Source: Archaeoglobales archaeon (GTDB lineage: Archaea > Halobacteriota > Archaeoglobi > Archaeoglobales > Archaeoglobaceae). From it: 64,000 nt of DNA. Each line of letters starts with the position of its first letter. Position 1 is the stretch's first letter. The notes under the pieces are model-generated. The model had not been told where the DNA came from and did not search any database. It saw nothing but the letters and a program-made list of their open reading frames with translations. The stretch spans positions 168,189-232,188 of the forward strand of contig JASFYJ010000002.1 in NCBI GenBank assembly GCA_030055525.1, read 5' to 3'. The translations under genes were made by a program, and so were the position numbers. Positions 40,384 through 50,306 of the stretch are shown here, in pieces.

Positions 40384-41563
40384 GGTAATAGATTATAACG
40401 GGAAGCATAAGGCAACCCATACAGTTGACTCTTTTTACTTTCAATCTTACAGCCAAAATACCGATAAAAGAAGCGGCAAAGAATAATATTAGACCAAAAG
40501 GTCCTGTTAGGTAACCTATTAAAATAATGAGAAACCCAAGTACAGCTAAAGAAAGCTTTCCTGCTTTAAATTTTGATATCTTCTCCGATAAAAGATAACC
40601 AAACGCAATTGTTACTAGCAGAGCAGCAAATGCTGAAATAATAGCCAGAACAATAATATTCAGAACTTCGGGGTAGTAATGTAGCTTTTTTAAAGCATCT
40701 GCAGCACCACTGCGAGTTCTGTTTGTGACAATGTAAAAGAACAAACAAAGAATTGCATTTGCGCTGTTTGCAGCGCTTATTGCAGAAATGTACCTCTCTT
40801 CCTTTTTCTCGCCAAGCGTTGATACGACAGTTGCCACTCCACTGCTTATTCCAGGAAAAAGACTTACAAAAAATCCAGCTAGAGTACCCTTGGTTACAGA
40901 ATCTAAATCCGGTATTTTAAGCATCTTTTTCTGTTCCGGAACGGGATTTGAAGATGAAAAAACCAAGACTGGAGTTGCAAAAAGTCCCGTTAAAAGGGGT
41001 AACAAAACAGATCCAGCTGGATGAATCTCAAAAAGCTGGGAATTTTTTAGTGCTACGTATCCAAGAAAACCTGAAATTAGGAATATTAGAAGGGCGTAAG
41101 TTCTTTTTAGCCATGCAGAATATCTTCCGGCAAAGGGCTCCCCTTTTTCACTAAAAATTAGAAAAAAAGCGATGAATATCAAAACGTAGGGGGTCAAGAA
41201 CCTTAAAAGGCTGTAGTTGTGAGCGATGCTGTGTATCGTCAAGTATAACGGTAAAGAAATTACGATGCTTAAAAAAGATGCTAAAGCTGATATCGTTATG
41301 ACTTCGAAACCTCTACCCTCGAGTACCATCTTATGCGATGGTAAAACACTTAAAGCCGTATCTTCATCTGGAACACCTAAAAAAGTGGCTGGAATTATGT
41401 TTACAACTGTATACGTTATGGCAGAGGATATTATTATTACTCCCACATCCCCAAAGTTTGGAGCGGCTAAAAGAAGGAGCGCTGCAAAGGTGTTACTGTG
41501 TATACCTGGCACAAGGCCAGCAATCGTGCCCAGTATTATTCCTATGGCTAGTTCATACCACAG
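40370..41563 (-). CDS. TctA-family (COG1784-like) integral membrane protein; 5' end uncertain
   Basis: Polytopic; the ORF-track GTG start (41512) truncates the in-frame upstream segment LWYELAIGIILGTIAGL-VPGIHSNTFAALLLL. Confidence 0.75.
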   Translation of the reverse strand: MWYELAIGIILGTIAGLVPGIHSNTFAALLLLAAPNFGDVGVIIISSAITYTVVNIIPATFLGVPDEDTALSVLPSHKMVLEGRGFEVITISALASFLSIVISLPLYLTIHSIAHNYSLLRFLTPYVLIFIAFFLIFSEKGEPFAGRYSAWLKRTYALLIFLISGFLGYVALKNSQLFEIHPAGSVLLPLLTGLFATPVLVFSSSNPVPEQKKMLKIPDLDSVTKGTLAGFFVSLFPGISSGVATVVSTLGEKKEERYISAISAANSANAILCLFFYIVTNRTRSGAADALKKLHYYPEVLNIIVLAIISAFAALLVTIAFGYLLSEKISKFKAGKLSLAVLGFLIILIGYLTGPFGLILFFAASFIGILAVRLKVKRVNCMGCLMLPVIIYYLTHT

Positions 41564-41614
41564 TTACAGGTTAGCTACCAGCTATTAAACTTTATGGCAA
41601 ATGCTTAATAAAAA

Positions 41615-43471
41615 TTAAATTCCCAAAGCTCTTCTTTTTTCAACGATTACTTTCTCAAGTAGCTCCACAGCCTTTACAGGATCTTCTTCGATAATTAATT
41701 TCCCTCCAGTAAGCTTTTCCACATCATCTGTCAGCAATTTTACAACCTTCTCGCTTCCAGTCACTGGAGGAACTGGCGAAACGTGGGTTGCGAGCCCGTA
41801 GGCTACTGCAAAAACAGCATCTATTGTTGCCTTCTGCTCCATGTATTCTGGAGCTGTAACTGCTACTGGAAGCTGTGGAATGTCAACGCCAAGTTTTTCA
41901 GCAAACAATCTTAACAAATAAGCTGCTCTGCCAACGTCGGTGCAAGTTCCAAAGCTTAAAACTGGAGGTATCTTTAAAGCTTCGCAAACGGCTTTAAGCC
42001 CTTCTCCAGCCAATTCTTTTGCTTCCAAGCTTGTAAGTCCTGCAACTTGCAATCCAGCGTTTCCACAGCCCATTGATAGCACAAATATGTCTCTCTTTAT
42101 CAGTTCCTTTGCAATCGCAACTGTGTTTTCATCGTGGGGACCATTTTTCAGTGTTGTGCAGCTTACAAGTGCTACAACTCCCTTTATTTTTCCATCTTTT
42201 ATCGCATTCAAGAGCGTTTCAAAGCCTACAAGCTTTTCTATTGCCTCAATGGAGAAACCAACAACTATTTTTTGCTTTTTGTCTATTTTTACTGCTTTAC
42301 TTTTGTCCCTGTTCCTAAAGTTTTCGATGGCCATTTCTATAAGCTTTTTCGCTATCTTTTCGACCTCTTCAGCTCTGTAATCAAGTCCCTCATCGATTCC
42401 CCTGAACCTTACAAGTCTGCTCACTGGAACAATTTTTACACCATATTTCTGATACTCTGGCAAAGAAGGTAGAGCACAGTTCATATCAGCGGCGAATACA
42501 TCAACGCAACCCGTAGCTAATGCAAATTCCTGAACAATCCAATTACCGACTATTCCAGCGAATACTGGGCTTTTAACACGCTGTAAAATTTCCTGACCAG
42601 TCTCTATAAAACCTATGATTCGCAAACCCTTTGCACCCGCTTTTCTTGCCATTTCTTGCACTTCATCTCTTTCAGCTAGCTTTATCAAAGCCATGCCAAC
42701 GAAGGGTTCGTGTCCATCTACCGCAATGTTTACGTATTCAGCTTCGAGAATTCCCATGTCTGCAAAGCTTACATGGGGCATCGGAGTGCCAAAAATTATG
42801 TCTTGGATCATTTCTAGCACGAACTGCGCAGCAATGCAGGTCGTGATACTCATAGACATACTCTTCTTTGCCAGTGAAACATAATTCGAATCAACGTTTG
42901 TCATCGCCGAGCTTCCCATAACCAGAAGCTCCTCAAAAACTCCTTCAGCGATAATTCCAAGCTTTTTCCAGATTTCTTTCCTCTTTTCAGGAGCAATAAT
43001 CTCCACGATCTTGCTTTTCTCTGTAGAGCTTAGATCTGCTATAATAAAATCCGCCAACCTTATTGCAGTCTCTTTAATATCTTTGCCTTCAATTCCGAGC
43101 AAATTTGCAAGCCACCTAAGTTTTTCAGGTTCTTTTATCTCATAGGGTGTTTTTCCTTCAGCTGTAGCTTTGAGCGTTTTCGCAGCATCGATTGCATGGT
43201 AAGTGTATGCCTGAGTTCCGAGCATGTTCTTAAAAACAAAGTTTCTCATTACCATTCCCGCCGCATCGATTCCGCAGGCTCCATAGGGATTCTTCTCTGT
43301 AATTCTACAGGGACCCATGCTACAAAGCTGACAACTTAAGCCTTTTGTGCAGAATGGACAACGAGTCTTTTCCTGTTCGTTAAATCTGTCCACGACGTTT
43401 GTAATCTCGTTCTTCACTTTCTCGTACATTCGATTTACGCTTTCGTGATAACTTGGTTTTTCGAGTTTCAT
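41615..43471 (-). CDS. cooS: Anaerobic carbon-monoxide dehydrogenase catalytic subunit (CooS type)
   Basis: RCPFCTKGLSCQLCSMGPCRITEKNPYGACGIDA; VDGHEPFVGMAL; VSCTTLKNG; MGCGNAGLQ; GTCTDVGRA. Confidence 0.95.
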   Translation of the reverse strand: MKLEKPSYHESVNRMYEKVKNEITNVVDRFNEQEKTRCPFCTKGLSCQLCSMGPCRITEKNPYGACGIDAAGMVMRNFVFKNMLGTQAYTYHAIDAAKTLKATAEGKTPYEIKEPEKLRWLANLLGIEGKDIKETAIRLADFIIADLSSTEKSKIVEIIAPEKRKEIWKKLGIIAEGVFEELLVMGSSAMTNVDSNYVSLAKKSMSMSITTCIAAQFVLEMIQDIIFGTPMPHVSFADMGILEAEYVNIAVDGHEPFVGMALIKLAERDEVQEMARKAGAKGLRIIGFIETGQEILQRVKSPVFAGIVGNWIVQEFALATGCVDVFAADMNCALPSLPEYQKYGVKIVPVSRLVRFRGIDEGLDYRAEEVEKIAKKLIEMAIENFRNRDKSKAVKIDKKQKIVVGFSIEAIEKLVGFETLLNAIKDGKIKGVVALVSCTTLKNGPHDENTVAIAKELIKRDIFVLSMGCGNAGLQVAGLTSLEAKELAGEGLKAVCEALKIPPVLSFGTCTDVGRAAYLLRLFAEKLGVDIPQLPVAVTAPEYMEQKATIDAVFAVAYGLATHVSPVPPVTGSEKVVKLLTDDVEKLTGGKLIIEEDPVKAVELLEKVIVEKRRALGI

Positions 43472-43529
43472 AAAGTGTATATCTCATAATAAATAGATAA
43501 GTTTTCGCCCGAATATGTTCGCCACTCTC

Positions 43530-44129
43530 TTACTCTAAAAGCCTTTTCAACATCTTTTTCTGTGCTCTTCTTAAAATCTCTGAAAGTGTTGAAGGAGCTA
43601 TTTCAAGTTGTTTTGCAAGTTCTTCAAGTTTTATCTTTCTTGGATATTCAAAAAATCCTTTTTCTAGAGCAATTTTAAGTATTTCCTCCTCTTTAAAAGT
43701 CATTTCATCTTTGGATTCAAAAAAGCCTTTGTAAATTATTTCATAATCGATATTTTCATCTTCAAGCGCCTCGATTATTTTTAAAAAGCTCTCACTGTCG
43801 CAAAGCAAACTCCAAACGATCTTTTCACCTTCGATCCTCATTTTTGTTATCAAACCTCCATTTTTAAGCAACATCGATGCTATTAAACATGGATGTTCTT
43901 TTAAAAGAACTCTTGCAGAGCTTTTTGTAACTCTGAACCCTTCGCAAAATTCAGGGAGACTTTTTATTAAATTCTCTATATCTTCACTTTTAAGCTTCAG
44001 CAGACCTCTAACTGCATCATCGAAGTTCGATAAATTTTCTATCTCTACCTCAACTCTTTTTGCGACCTCCTTCAAACCATCAAAAACGCAGTTTTCTAAG
44101 ATAGGGGTAGTTATTTCGATTTTTAGCAT
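43530..44129 (-). CDS. Bat-like helix-turn-helix transcriptional regulator (HTH_10 family)
   Basis: C-terminal FKEEEILKIALEKGFFEYPRKIKLEELAKQLEIAPSTLSEILRRAQKKML. Confidence 0.85.
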   Translation of the reverse strand: MLKIEITTPILENCVFDGLKEVAKRVEVEIENLSNFDDAVRGLLKLKSEDIENLIKSLPEFCEGFRVTKSSARVLLKEHPCLIASMLLKNGGLITKMRIEGEKIVWSLLCDSESFLKIIEALEDENIDYEIIYKGFFESKDEMTFKEEEILKIALEKGFFEYPRKIKLEELAKQLEIAPSTLSEILRRAQKKMLKRLLE

Positions 44130-44424
44130 GTAGCTGTAGAGACGTTTAGCCTTAAATCACTTTCTTGAACTTTTAACTCAAAGACGGATTATAATTTTTA
44201 TTAGTTTTATAATGTTCAAATTTTTGAATTTTGCTTTCCTATTCTCTAAACCCTACAGCTTCAAAAAGATAGCTTATATAAAATTTAATCCTATATAAAA
44301 TTTAAAATTCTGGTAAAATAAATATCGCTAGAGCGAAAAGAATATATTTCTTAAGAGCAAAAATAATACTAGAAAACTCAATTGTCTAACGGATTGTTGC
44401 AAAATTTAAAGGAGGTGATAAATT

Positions 44425-45631
44425 ATGCGCCTTGTCACCCTCTCACTCCTTGAGATAGTCCTTGGAACTAGCTGGGGTGTAATCGCTAGCTTATACGCTT
44501 TCACATTAGTCTCCGAAGGATATGAAAACATCTACGGATTTCTAGCTATTATAACAAGCTTAATAGCAATACTATCTACTATGTTAACTGGATTTTTATA
44601 CAACTATAGGATTAAAAAATTTTTGATGCCTTTAGCAGCTCTCTCGATCACTCTCTCAATGTTTGAGCTATTCGAAGGTAAATTAGTTCTTTTACCAATA
44701 CTTCTTGGCTTAGCATCTGGAATACACGGAGTCAGTTCTCTTTATGCTGTAAGCAATCTTGAGGGAAGTTTCAAGAAGTACTCGATAGTATATGCATCAA
44801 GCCTGTTTGGGTTATCTTTTGGAGCTTTTTTGGTGGCCATTAGTTTTGCAAGGGCTCTTTATTTTATATTGGCTACCTTTACAATTCTTGCAGGGTTTAC
44901 ATATACTAAATTCGTTTCAAGTAACAGATTAAATGCTAGAACAAACAAAGAAGAGACTAAAATCAAAAAATTTCCCTATATGTACCTCTTACCTCTAACA
45001 GTACTTCGGCGTTGCAATTGGCATGACAGCCTACAATGCAGATTACTATTTGATCCTAAAATTTGAAGCAAAGGAAGAAGAAGTAGCTTTAATGCTCTCT
45101 ATAGCTTCTCTAGCTGCAGCTTGTGTAACTTTGACCGGAGTTAATCTGATAAAAGGGGACGTAAGATTAGTCCATGGAATTGCGATATCTATCCAAAGTA
45201 TTTTCTTTGTTGCAATGGCCATGGTTCCAGCAATAAGCTTTGCTATAGTAGTCTATGCTATGAGAGACGTCGTTGGCATTGTAGCGGAATCGACGATGGA
45301 AGCTATATTGATCGAATCAAACAAAGAGGCGAAAGTTACATCTATCTCTATATTTCAAGTACTTTGGGAGTTGTTCACCGGTGTTGGAAAGTATATAGGC
45401 AGTTCTATAGCATTAGTAAATCCTGATTTACCTTTCCTGATTGCTGCGGCCTTTCTCTTCGTTTACAGTGTTGTTTTTGTCTACCTATCTTACAGTAAGG
45501 AAGAAAAGTCGAGAGAATTTGAGAGTTCAAATCTTAAAATCAAATCAAGAAACAACCTAATATTAAATTTTGATCATAAGAAGGTAAGTTTAGTAACACC
45601 CATAGCACTCTACAAGTTCGACACTATATAG
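44425..45631 (+). pseudogene. MFS-type transporter interrupted by a frameshift near 45000
   Basis: ORF 44425-45066 (12-TM-like N half) and ORF 45023-45631 (C half); continuity restored by a 1-nt shift at ...LLPLT | QYFGVAIGMTAYNADYYL. Confidence 0.75.
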
Positions 45632-45692
45632 GTTGCAGAAGGACTTTGATTGATTTGGAAAATTATATCTAGTTTGCAACTGTTTTTGATTT

Positions 45693-46181
45693 ATGGAAAA
45701 AATATTTGCTCCATGGCGAATAAGGTATGTTTTAGCTCCTAAACCGAAGAACTGTATATTCTGTGACTTTCCCAGACAAGATAGGGATAAAGAGAACCTG
45801 ATTTTGTTTAGAGGTTCCAAAGCCTTCATCATCATGAATAGAAACCCCTACACTCCTGGACATGTTATGGTGTGCCCATATAGGCATGTACCCTCGACAC
45901 TTGAACTGGAGGATGAAGAGTTGAAAGAAACAATGAAACTTGTAAACTTAGCTATCAAAGTTATAAAGGAAGCCATGAATCCAGATGGGTTCAACATCGG
46001 TGCAAATATAGGTAAAGTAGCTGGGGCTGGGATAGCGGAGCATCTTCACATCCACGTTGTTCCGAGATGGAGCGGAGACACATCCTTTATGCCAATCTTA
46101 GCTGACGTTCAGATAGTTCCTGAAGCTCTAGAGGAAACCTATGAAAAATTAAAGGAAAAAATTGAAAAGACGAAGATATAA
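45693..46181 (+). CDS. HIT-family hydrolase
   Basis: HIT motif EHLHIHVVPRW. Confidence 0.93.
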   Translation: MEKIFAPWRIRYVLAPKPKNCIFCDFPRQDRDKENLILFRGSKAFIIMNRNPYTPGHVMVCPYRHVPSTLELEDEELKETMKLVNLAIKVIKEAMNPDGFNIGANIGKVAGAGIAEHLHIHVVPRWSGDTSFMPILADVQIVPEALEETYEKLKEKIEKTKI

Positions 46182-46193
46182 TATTCTTTTAAT

Positions 46194-46406
46194 TCATTCT
46201 ACAACTTCAGCAAACCCGTATTTTCTAAGGACCTTAGTTATCTTGACCGTTACTTCATCATTTACCTGAACTCCCGGTACGAAAATTACGAAGCCGTTAA
46301 TTTTCGCTATCCCATCTCCACTACTACCCATAGCCTCTATCTTTACAGTCCTTACATCTCCGACCTTCACTGGCGGTTTTCTCTCGAACTCTCTAAACTC
46401 TTTCAA
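46194..46406 (-). CDS. TRAM-domain protein
   Basis: VKVGDVRTVKIEAMGSSGDGIAKINGFVIFVPGVQVNDEVTVKITKV. Confidence 0.9.
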   Translation of the reverse strand: MKEFREFERKPPVKVGDVRTVKIEAMGSSGDGIAKINGFVIFVPGVQVNDEVTVKITKVLRKYGFAEVVE

Positions 46407-46588
46407 ACTTCACACCTCGATTTAATTTCTAGCTCTTTTACACGAGGATATAAAAACGTTTTGCTTGAAGTTTTTTTGTGTTAAATATTTGGAAGTAAAT
46501 ATTTAGCGTTGGATATATTAATACCAACTTCAGGCAATATAAAAAGGTATTTAAGTCTTTATTTAAGCTTTATAAATTGGTGAAAGGC

Positions 46589-47140
46589 ATGGAAGACTAC
46601 AAGATAAAAATTGAAAACGTGGTTGCATCCACCCAGATCGGCGAAAATATCGATTTAAATAAGATAGCTAAAGAAATTAAAGATTCTGAATATAAACCAA
46701 AACAGTTTCCTGGTTTGGTTTTAAGAACTAAAGAGCCAAAAGCTGCGGCCCTTGTTTTCAGAAGTGGGAAGGTAGTTTGTACTGGATCGAAAAGTATAGA
46801 AGAGGCTAGAAGGGCTGTGAAGCAGATAGTAAACATTTTAAAAGGAATCGGAATAGAAGTGATCGATGAACCCGACGTTAGAGTACAGAATATAGTAGCC
46901 TCGGCTGATCTGGGTGTAGATCTGAATTTAAATGCTATAGCTGTCGGTTTAGGGCTTGAAAATATAGAGTATGAACCTGAACAATTTCCCGGCTTGGTTT
47001 ACAGACTGGACAATCCGAGGGTTGTAGTATTAATATTTGGCTCTGGAAAGATGGTAGTTACCGGCGGTAAAAGCCCTGAAGATGCACAAAAAGCTGTAGC
47101 TCGTATTGCAGATGAACTAAGAACTTTAGGACTGATGTAG
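46589..47140 (+). CDS. tbp: TATA-box-binding protein
   Basis: Two direct repeats: FPGLVLRTKEPKAAALVFRSGKVVCTGSKS / FPGLVYRLDNPRVVVLIFGSGKMVVTGGKS. Confidence 0.98.
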   Translation: MEDYKIKIENVVASTQIGENIDLNKIAKEIKDSEYKPKQFPGLVLRTKEPKAAALVFRSGKVVCTGSKSIEEARRAVKQIVNILKGIGIEVIDEPDVRVQNIVASADLGVDLNLNAIAVGLGLENIEYEPEQFPGLVYRLDNPRVVVLIFGSGKMVVTGGKSPEDAQKAVARIADELRTLGLM

Positions 47141-47935
47141 ATGAATCTGCTTGACAAAAAGGGCTTCATCTTGGATATAGACGGAGTGATAGGTAGAGGT
47201 GACAAACCAATAATAGAAGGTGTTGAAGGAGTTAGGAGGCTAAAAGAAGCTGGTAAAAAACTTGTTTTTGTTTCAAACAATTCTACGAGAAGTAGAAGGA
47301 TCCTTCTAGATCGTCTGCAGAATTTTGGGCTGGATGTCGATGAAGGGGAAATACTAGTCGCAACTTATGCTACGGCAAGGTATATAGCTGAAGAGAAGAA
47401 GAATGCGAAAGTTTTCACAACAGGAGAGATAGGTTTAATTGAGGAACTAAAATTGGCCGATCTTGAAGTCGTTGACTACAAAAACGCTGAGTATTTAGTT
47501 GTTGCACAAAACAGAAATCTTAACTATGAGCTGATTACAAAAGCCTTGAGATTATGCTTGAAAAAAGATGTCAGATATGTTGCAACAAATCCTGACAGAA
47601 TTTTTCCAGGCGAAGATGGCCCAATACCTGGAACAGGAATGTTAATTGGAGCTTTATACTGGATGACTGGTAGAATGCCGGATGTTACAGTTGGGAAGCC
47701 TTCGAAGATTATTATGGAACAAGCTTTAAGTATATTGGGACTTAAAGCTGAAGAAGTTGCTGTAGTTGGAGACCAGATAGATGTTGACGTGTTAGCAGGT
47801 AAAAACATTGGAGCTACGACAGTTTTGGTTTTGACAGGTGTTACAAATAGCGAGAACTTGAAATCCTTAATTGAAAGGTTTAATTTAAGACCTGACTTTA
47901 TTTTCAGCTCTCTTTTGGATTTGGCGAGGGAGTAA
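47141..47935 (+). CDS. HAD-superfamily NagD-like phosphatase
   Basis: KGFILDIDGVIGRGDKPI, FVSNNSTRS, VGKPSKIIMEQAL, VGDQIDVDVLAGKNIGATTVLVLTG. Confidence 0.92.
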   Translation: MNLLDKKGFILDIDGVIGRGDKPIIEGVEGVRRLKEAGKKLVFVSNNSTRSRRILLDRLQNFGLDVDEGEILVATYATARYIAEEKKNAKVFTTGEIGLIEELKLADLEVVDYKNAEYLVVAQNRNLNYELITKALRLCLKKDVRYVATNPDRIFPGEDGPIPGTGMLIGALYWMTGRMPDVTVGKPSKIIMEQALSILGLKAEEVAVVGDQIDVDVLAGKNIGATTVLVLTGVTNSENLKSLIERFNLRPDFIFSSLLDLARE

Positions 47936-47936
47936 T

Positions 47937-48569
47937 ATGGATACCGCAAACGATTTTCGCATTCTAATGGCAGAAAAAGGTGTTTTAGAGCTTAACAGGC
48001 TTGCTAGCTCCTTAAAGATTCCAAAAAAACAACTTGGACTACTTTCGACTCTGAACTCGGAGATTCAGGCCATCAAGTACAGCTATCTATCCCCACAAGA
48101 GCTGATGGAGTTGGAATCTCTTAGGAAACTTGTTGATGTCTCAAAAGATATTAGAAGTACTTTAAAGATCGAAAATTACACTACTAAGCTTGCATCCTAC
48201 TGGCTGGAATATTTGGAGTATCTACCAAAACTTTTAAGCAGAGGGGAGATTCAAAAAGCCTATGAAGCTGTGAGATACTTTTCCTGCAAAATTTTATCAA
48301 GACAAAAACTTGGATCTCTGTTTTTGTGTATTGTAGAAGGGGATAAAAGGTTGGAAGTTGTGACAAACAGCGAAGATCTCGCCAAGAGACAGAGCATAGT
48401 CGTAAGCTATTTACCTCCAAGAAAATTTGGTGAATTTGTAAGTGATGGTATGTTCGTTGATGCTAGTTTGAAAAAAATAGGAGAGTTGGACTTTGAGGAG
48501 ATAAGGTCTATAAAGAGCAAATTAACCGAAGTTGAGACAGTCTTGATCAACATTGTTAGATCGCGTTAG
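47937..48569 (+). CDS. Hypothetical protein
   Basis: Uninterrupted 210-aa ORF with start 2 nt after the HAD stop codon. Confidence 0.65.
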   Translation: MDTANDFRILMAEKGVLELNRLASSLKIPKKQLGLLSTLNSEIQAIKYSYLSPQELMELESLRKLVDVSKDIRSTLKIENYTTKLASYWLEYLEYLPKLLSRGEIQKAYEAVRYFSCKILSRQKLGSLFLCIVEGDKRLEVVTNSEDLAKRQSIVVSYLPPRKFGEFVSDGMFVDASLKKIGELDFEEIRSIKSKLTEVETVLINIVRSR

Positions 48570-48650
48570 TTTATTGTTTATATTTTATAAAAAACAATTA
48601 AAGCAGCTACAGATTTATATACTCAGAAGCAGTAGAGATCCTAAATTTGA

Positions 48651-48733
48651 GCGGGGGTTGCCGAGTGGACAAAGGCGCTGGATTCAGGGTCCAGTCCTGT
48701 AGGGGTTCGGGGGTTCGAATCCCTCCCCCCGCA
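48651..48733 (+). tRNA. tRNA-Leu (CAG); integration target (attL)
   Basis: GCGGGGGTTGCCGAGTGGACAAAGGCGCTGGATTCAGGGTCCAGTCCTGTAGGGGTTCGGGGGTTCGAATCCCTCCCCCCGCA. Confidence 0.95.
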
Positions 48734-48734
48734 T
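48675..48734 (+). repeat. attL (3' part of tRNA-Leu)
   Basis: GCGCTGGATTCAGGGTCCAGTCCTGTAGGGGTTCGGGGGTTCGAATCCCTCCCCCCGCAT. Confidence 0.92.
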
Positions 48735-49547
48735 GTCTCAGAGCTGAAATCAAAACTTAAGACGTTTCTCAGAAATTTAGAGCTAACTAACATTTCAAAA
48801 AACGAAATAAAGCTTTACGCATCAAATATACAAAAATTTTTAGAGGAATGTTCATACTCGCTAAAAGATGATAGCATATTAATTTATATAAACAAATTAA
48901 AAGAAATTTACAAACCAAGAACAGTAAGAGGCAAAGTTGTCCGTATTAGGAGATTTCTAAAATTCATAAACCACCCGATAGCCGATGCAATTTCTTTGCC
49001 AAAGATCCCAAAACAGTTAAAGACTGTAATCAAAATCGGAGACGTTCAGAAAATACTTATACAAGCTAATGCGCTTCCACATCCATACAATCTAAGACTC
49101 AAAGCAGCAATTCTCTTGACAGCCACGTCTGGGTTGCGAGCGGAAGAAGTTTATAAGCTTGAACGAGAGGATTTCGATCTTGAAAACAGAACTATTTATT
49201 TAAAAGCAGAGAAAACGAAAGATTTTGAAGAACGACTTGTATTTTTCAGTGAAGAGACAAAATCCGCTCTCAAACAATATTTTGAAGTTTCTGATTACGT
49301 TTTGTTCCCTAAAAAATCAATAGCTTATTGGTTTAAGAAAATAGAAACACCATTAAGGCTCAAGCACATGAGAAAGCTCTCCTCTCAGCAAAGCGACCGC
49401 TTGGGGATGCCTACTGCGGTTAAAAAGCTGTTGATGGGACATTCTCTTCAGGGAGATGTGGATTTGAATCATTACGACTTTCAGGATGAGGAGGAGTTGA
49501 GGAAGATTTATGATAAATATTGGAGGGGCTTTAGAATTCTATCTTAA
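48732..49547 (+). pseudogene. Tyrosine recombinase/integrase, C-terminal fragment int(C) of a split SSV-type integrase
   Basis: Open frame from the tRNA through TSGLRAEEV ... LKHMRKLSSQQSDRLGMPTAVKKLLMGHSLQGDVDLNHYDF (R, HMR, GH, Y catalytic residues); no ATG; ORF track starts at TTG 48996. Confidence 0.85.
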
Positions 49548-49550
49548 TTC

Positions 49551-49811
49551 TTAGTAAACTTTCTTTCTATGCCCCAAAGCGATCAGATGAATCTCCTTCT
49601 TCTCTTCCACAATTCGATAAATAACTCGGTATTTTCCTATCCTCAAAGACCTTAAGCCAGAATACTCGTAGGACAACGGTTTCCCGGCGTTTGGATTCTC
49701 AGAGAGCTTCTTAATCGCTTTAGCTATCCTCAATGCAAGTTCTGAGTTCTTTTTCGTTAAGTCTTTGAAAGCTTTTTCGAATTCTGGAGTAGCTTTAATT
49801 TTATAACTCAT
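49551..49811 (-). CDS. relE: RelE/ParE-family toxin
   Basis: MSYKIKATPEFEKAFKDLTKK ... LRSLRIGKYRVIYRIVEEKKEIHLIALGHRKKVY. Confidence 0.9.
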   Translation of the reverse strand: MSYKIKATPEFEKAFKDLTKKNSELALRIAKAIKKLSENPNAGKPLSYEYSGLRSLRIGKYRVIYRIVEEKKEIHLIALGHRKKVY

Positions 49812-49996
49812 TCTGAGATCTCCAGATCTTCGAGAATTTCATCAAAATCTTTAAGTTCTCCTCTATCCGCTTCTTCTAAACCCTTCTTTATAGATTGAGC
49901 AAGCTCTTCATCATTCATAACTTCAAGAGTCTCGATGATTGACTCTATTCGGGCTTTAATCTCCTCAAGCTCTTTTATTATTGAAACTCTTTGCAT
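49808..49996 (-). CDS. relB: Antitoxin partner of RelE-like toxin
   Basis: 62-aa acidic helical ORF overlapping the toxin start by 4 nt. Confidence 0.75.
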   Translation of the reverse strand: MQRVSIIKELEEIKARIESIIETLEVMNDEELAQSIKKGLEEADRGELKDFDEILEDLEISE

Positions 49997-50156
49997 GATT
50001 AAAACACTCTCGCATTATTTTTAAGCTTTCTCTATGTTTTTCTTCAGACTTAAAACAAGCTTTTCACGGGAATGCTCAGAAACCTCAACCTCCTCAGTAA
50101 AGTAGCGATCAACAAGAGTTTCGTTTTGAGTAACTTTTTTCCTCTATCTTTCTCAT

Positions 50157-50306
50157 CCGGAAGTTCTTTCGGAATTTAAGAAGGCAGTGCTTGAGAGACA
50201 CGGCAAAATACGTGGAGTATTGCAAAAAGAGGCGACTGAAGCGATAAAGAAGCACATAGATTGGCTTAGATGTGAAGGTATATGCAGATCGATAAAAGAG
50301 CAGTAG
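50157..50306 (+). pseudogene. 5'-truncated gene fragment
   Basis: Reads PEVLSEFKKAVLERHGKIRGVLQKEATEAIKKHIDWLRCEGICRSIKEQ* with no start codon before an upstream in-frame stop. Confidence 0.5.

Noticed and set aside
44255-44315. Short repeat ctatataaaattta in the region before the MFS gene
   Set aside because: Two copies of a TATA-like, AT-rich string only; could be duplicated promoter elements but too short to support more.
48996-49547. Stand-alone integrase starting at TTG 48996
   Set aside because: The open frame continues upstream without stops to the tRNA and matches the split-integrase arrangement; TTG is an artefact of start calling.
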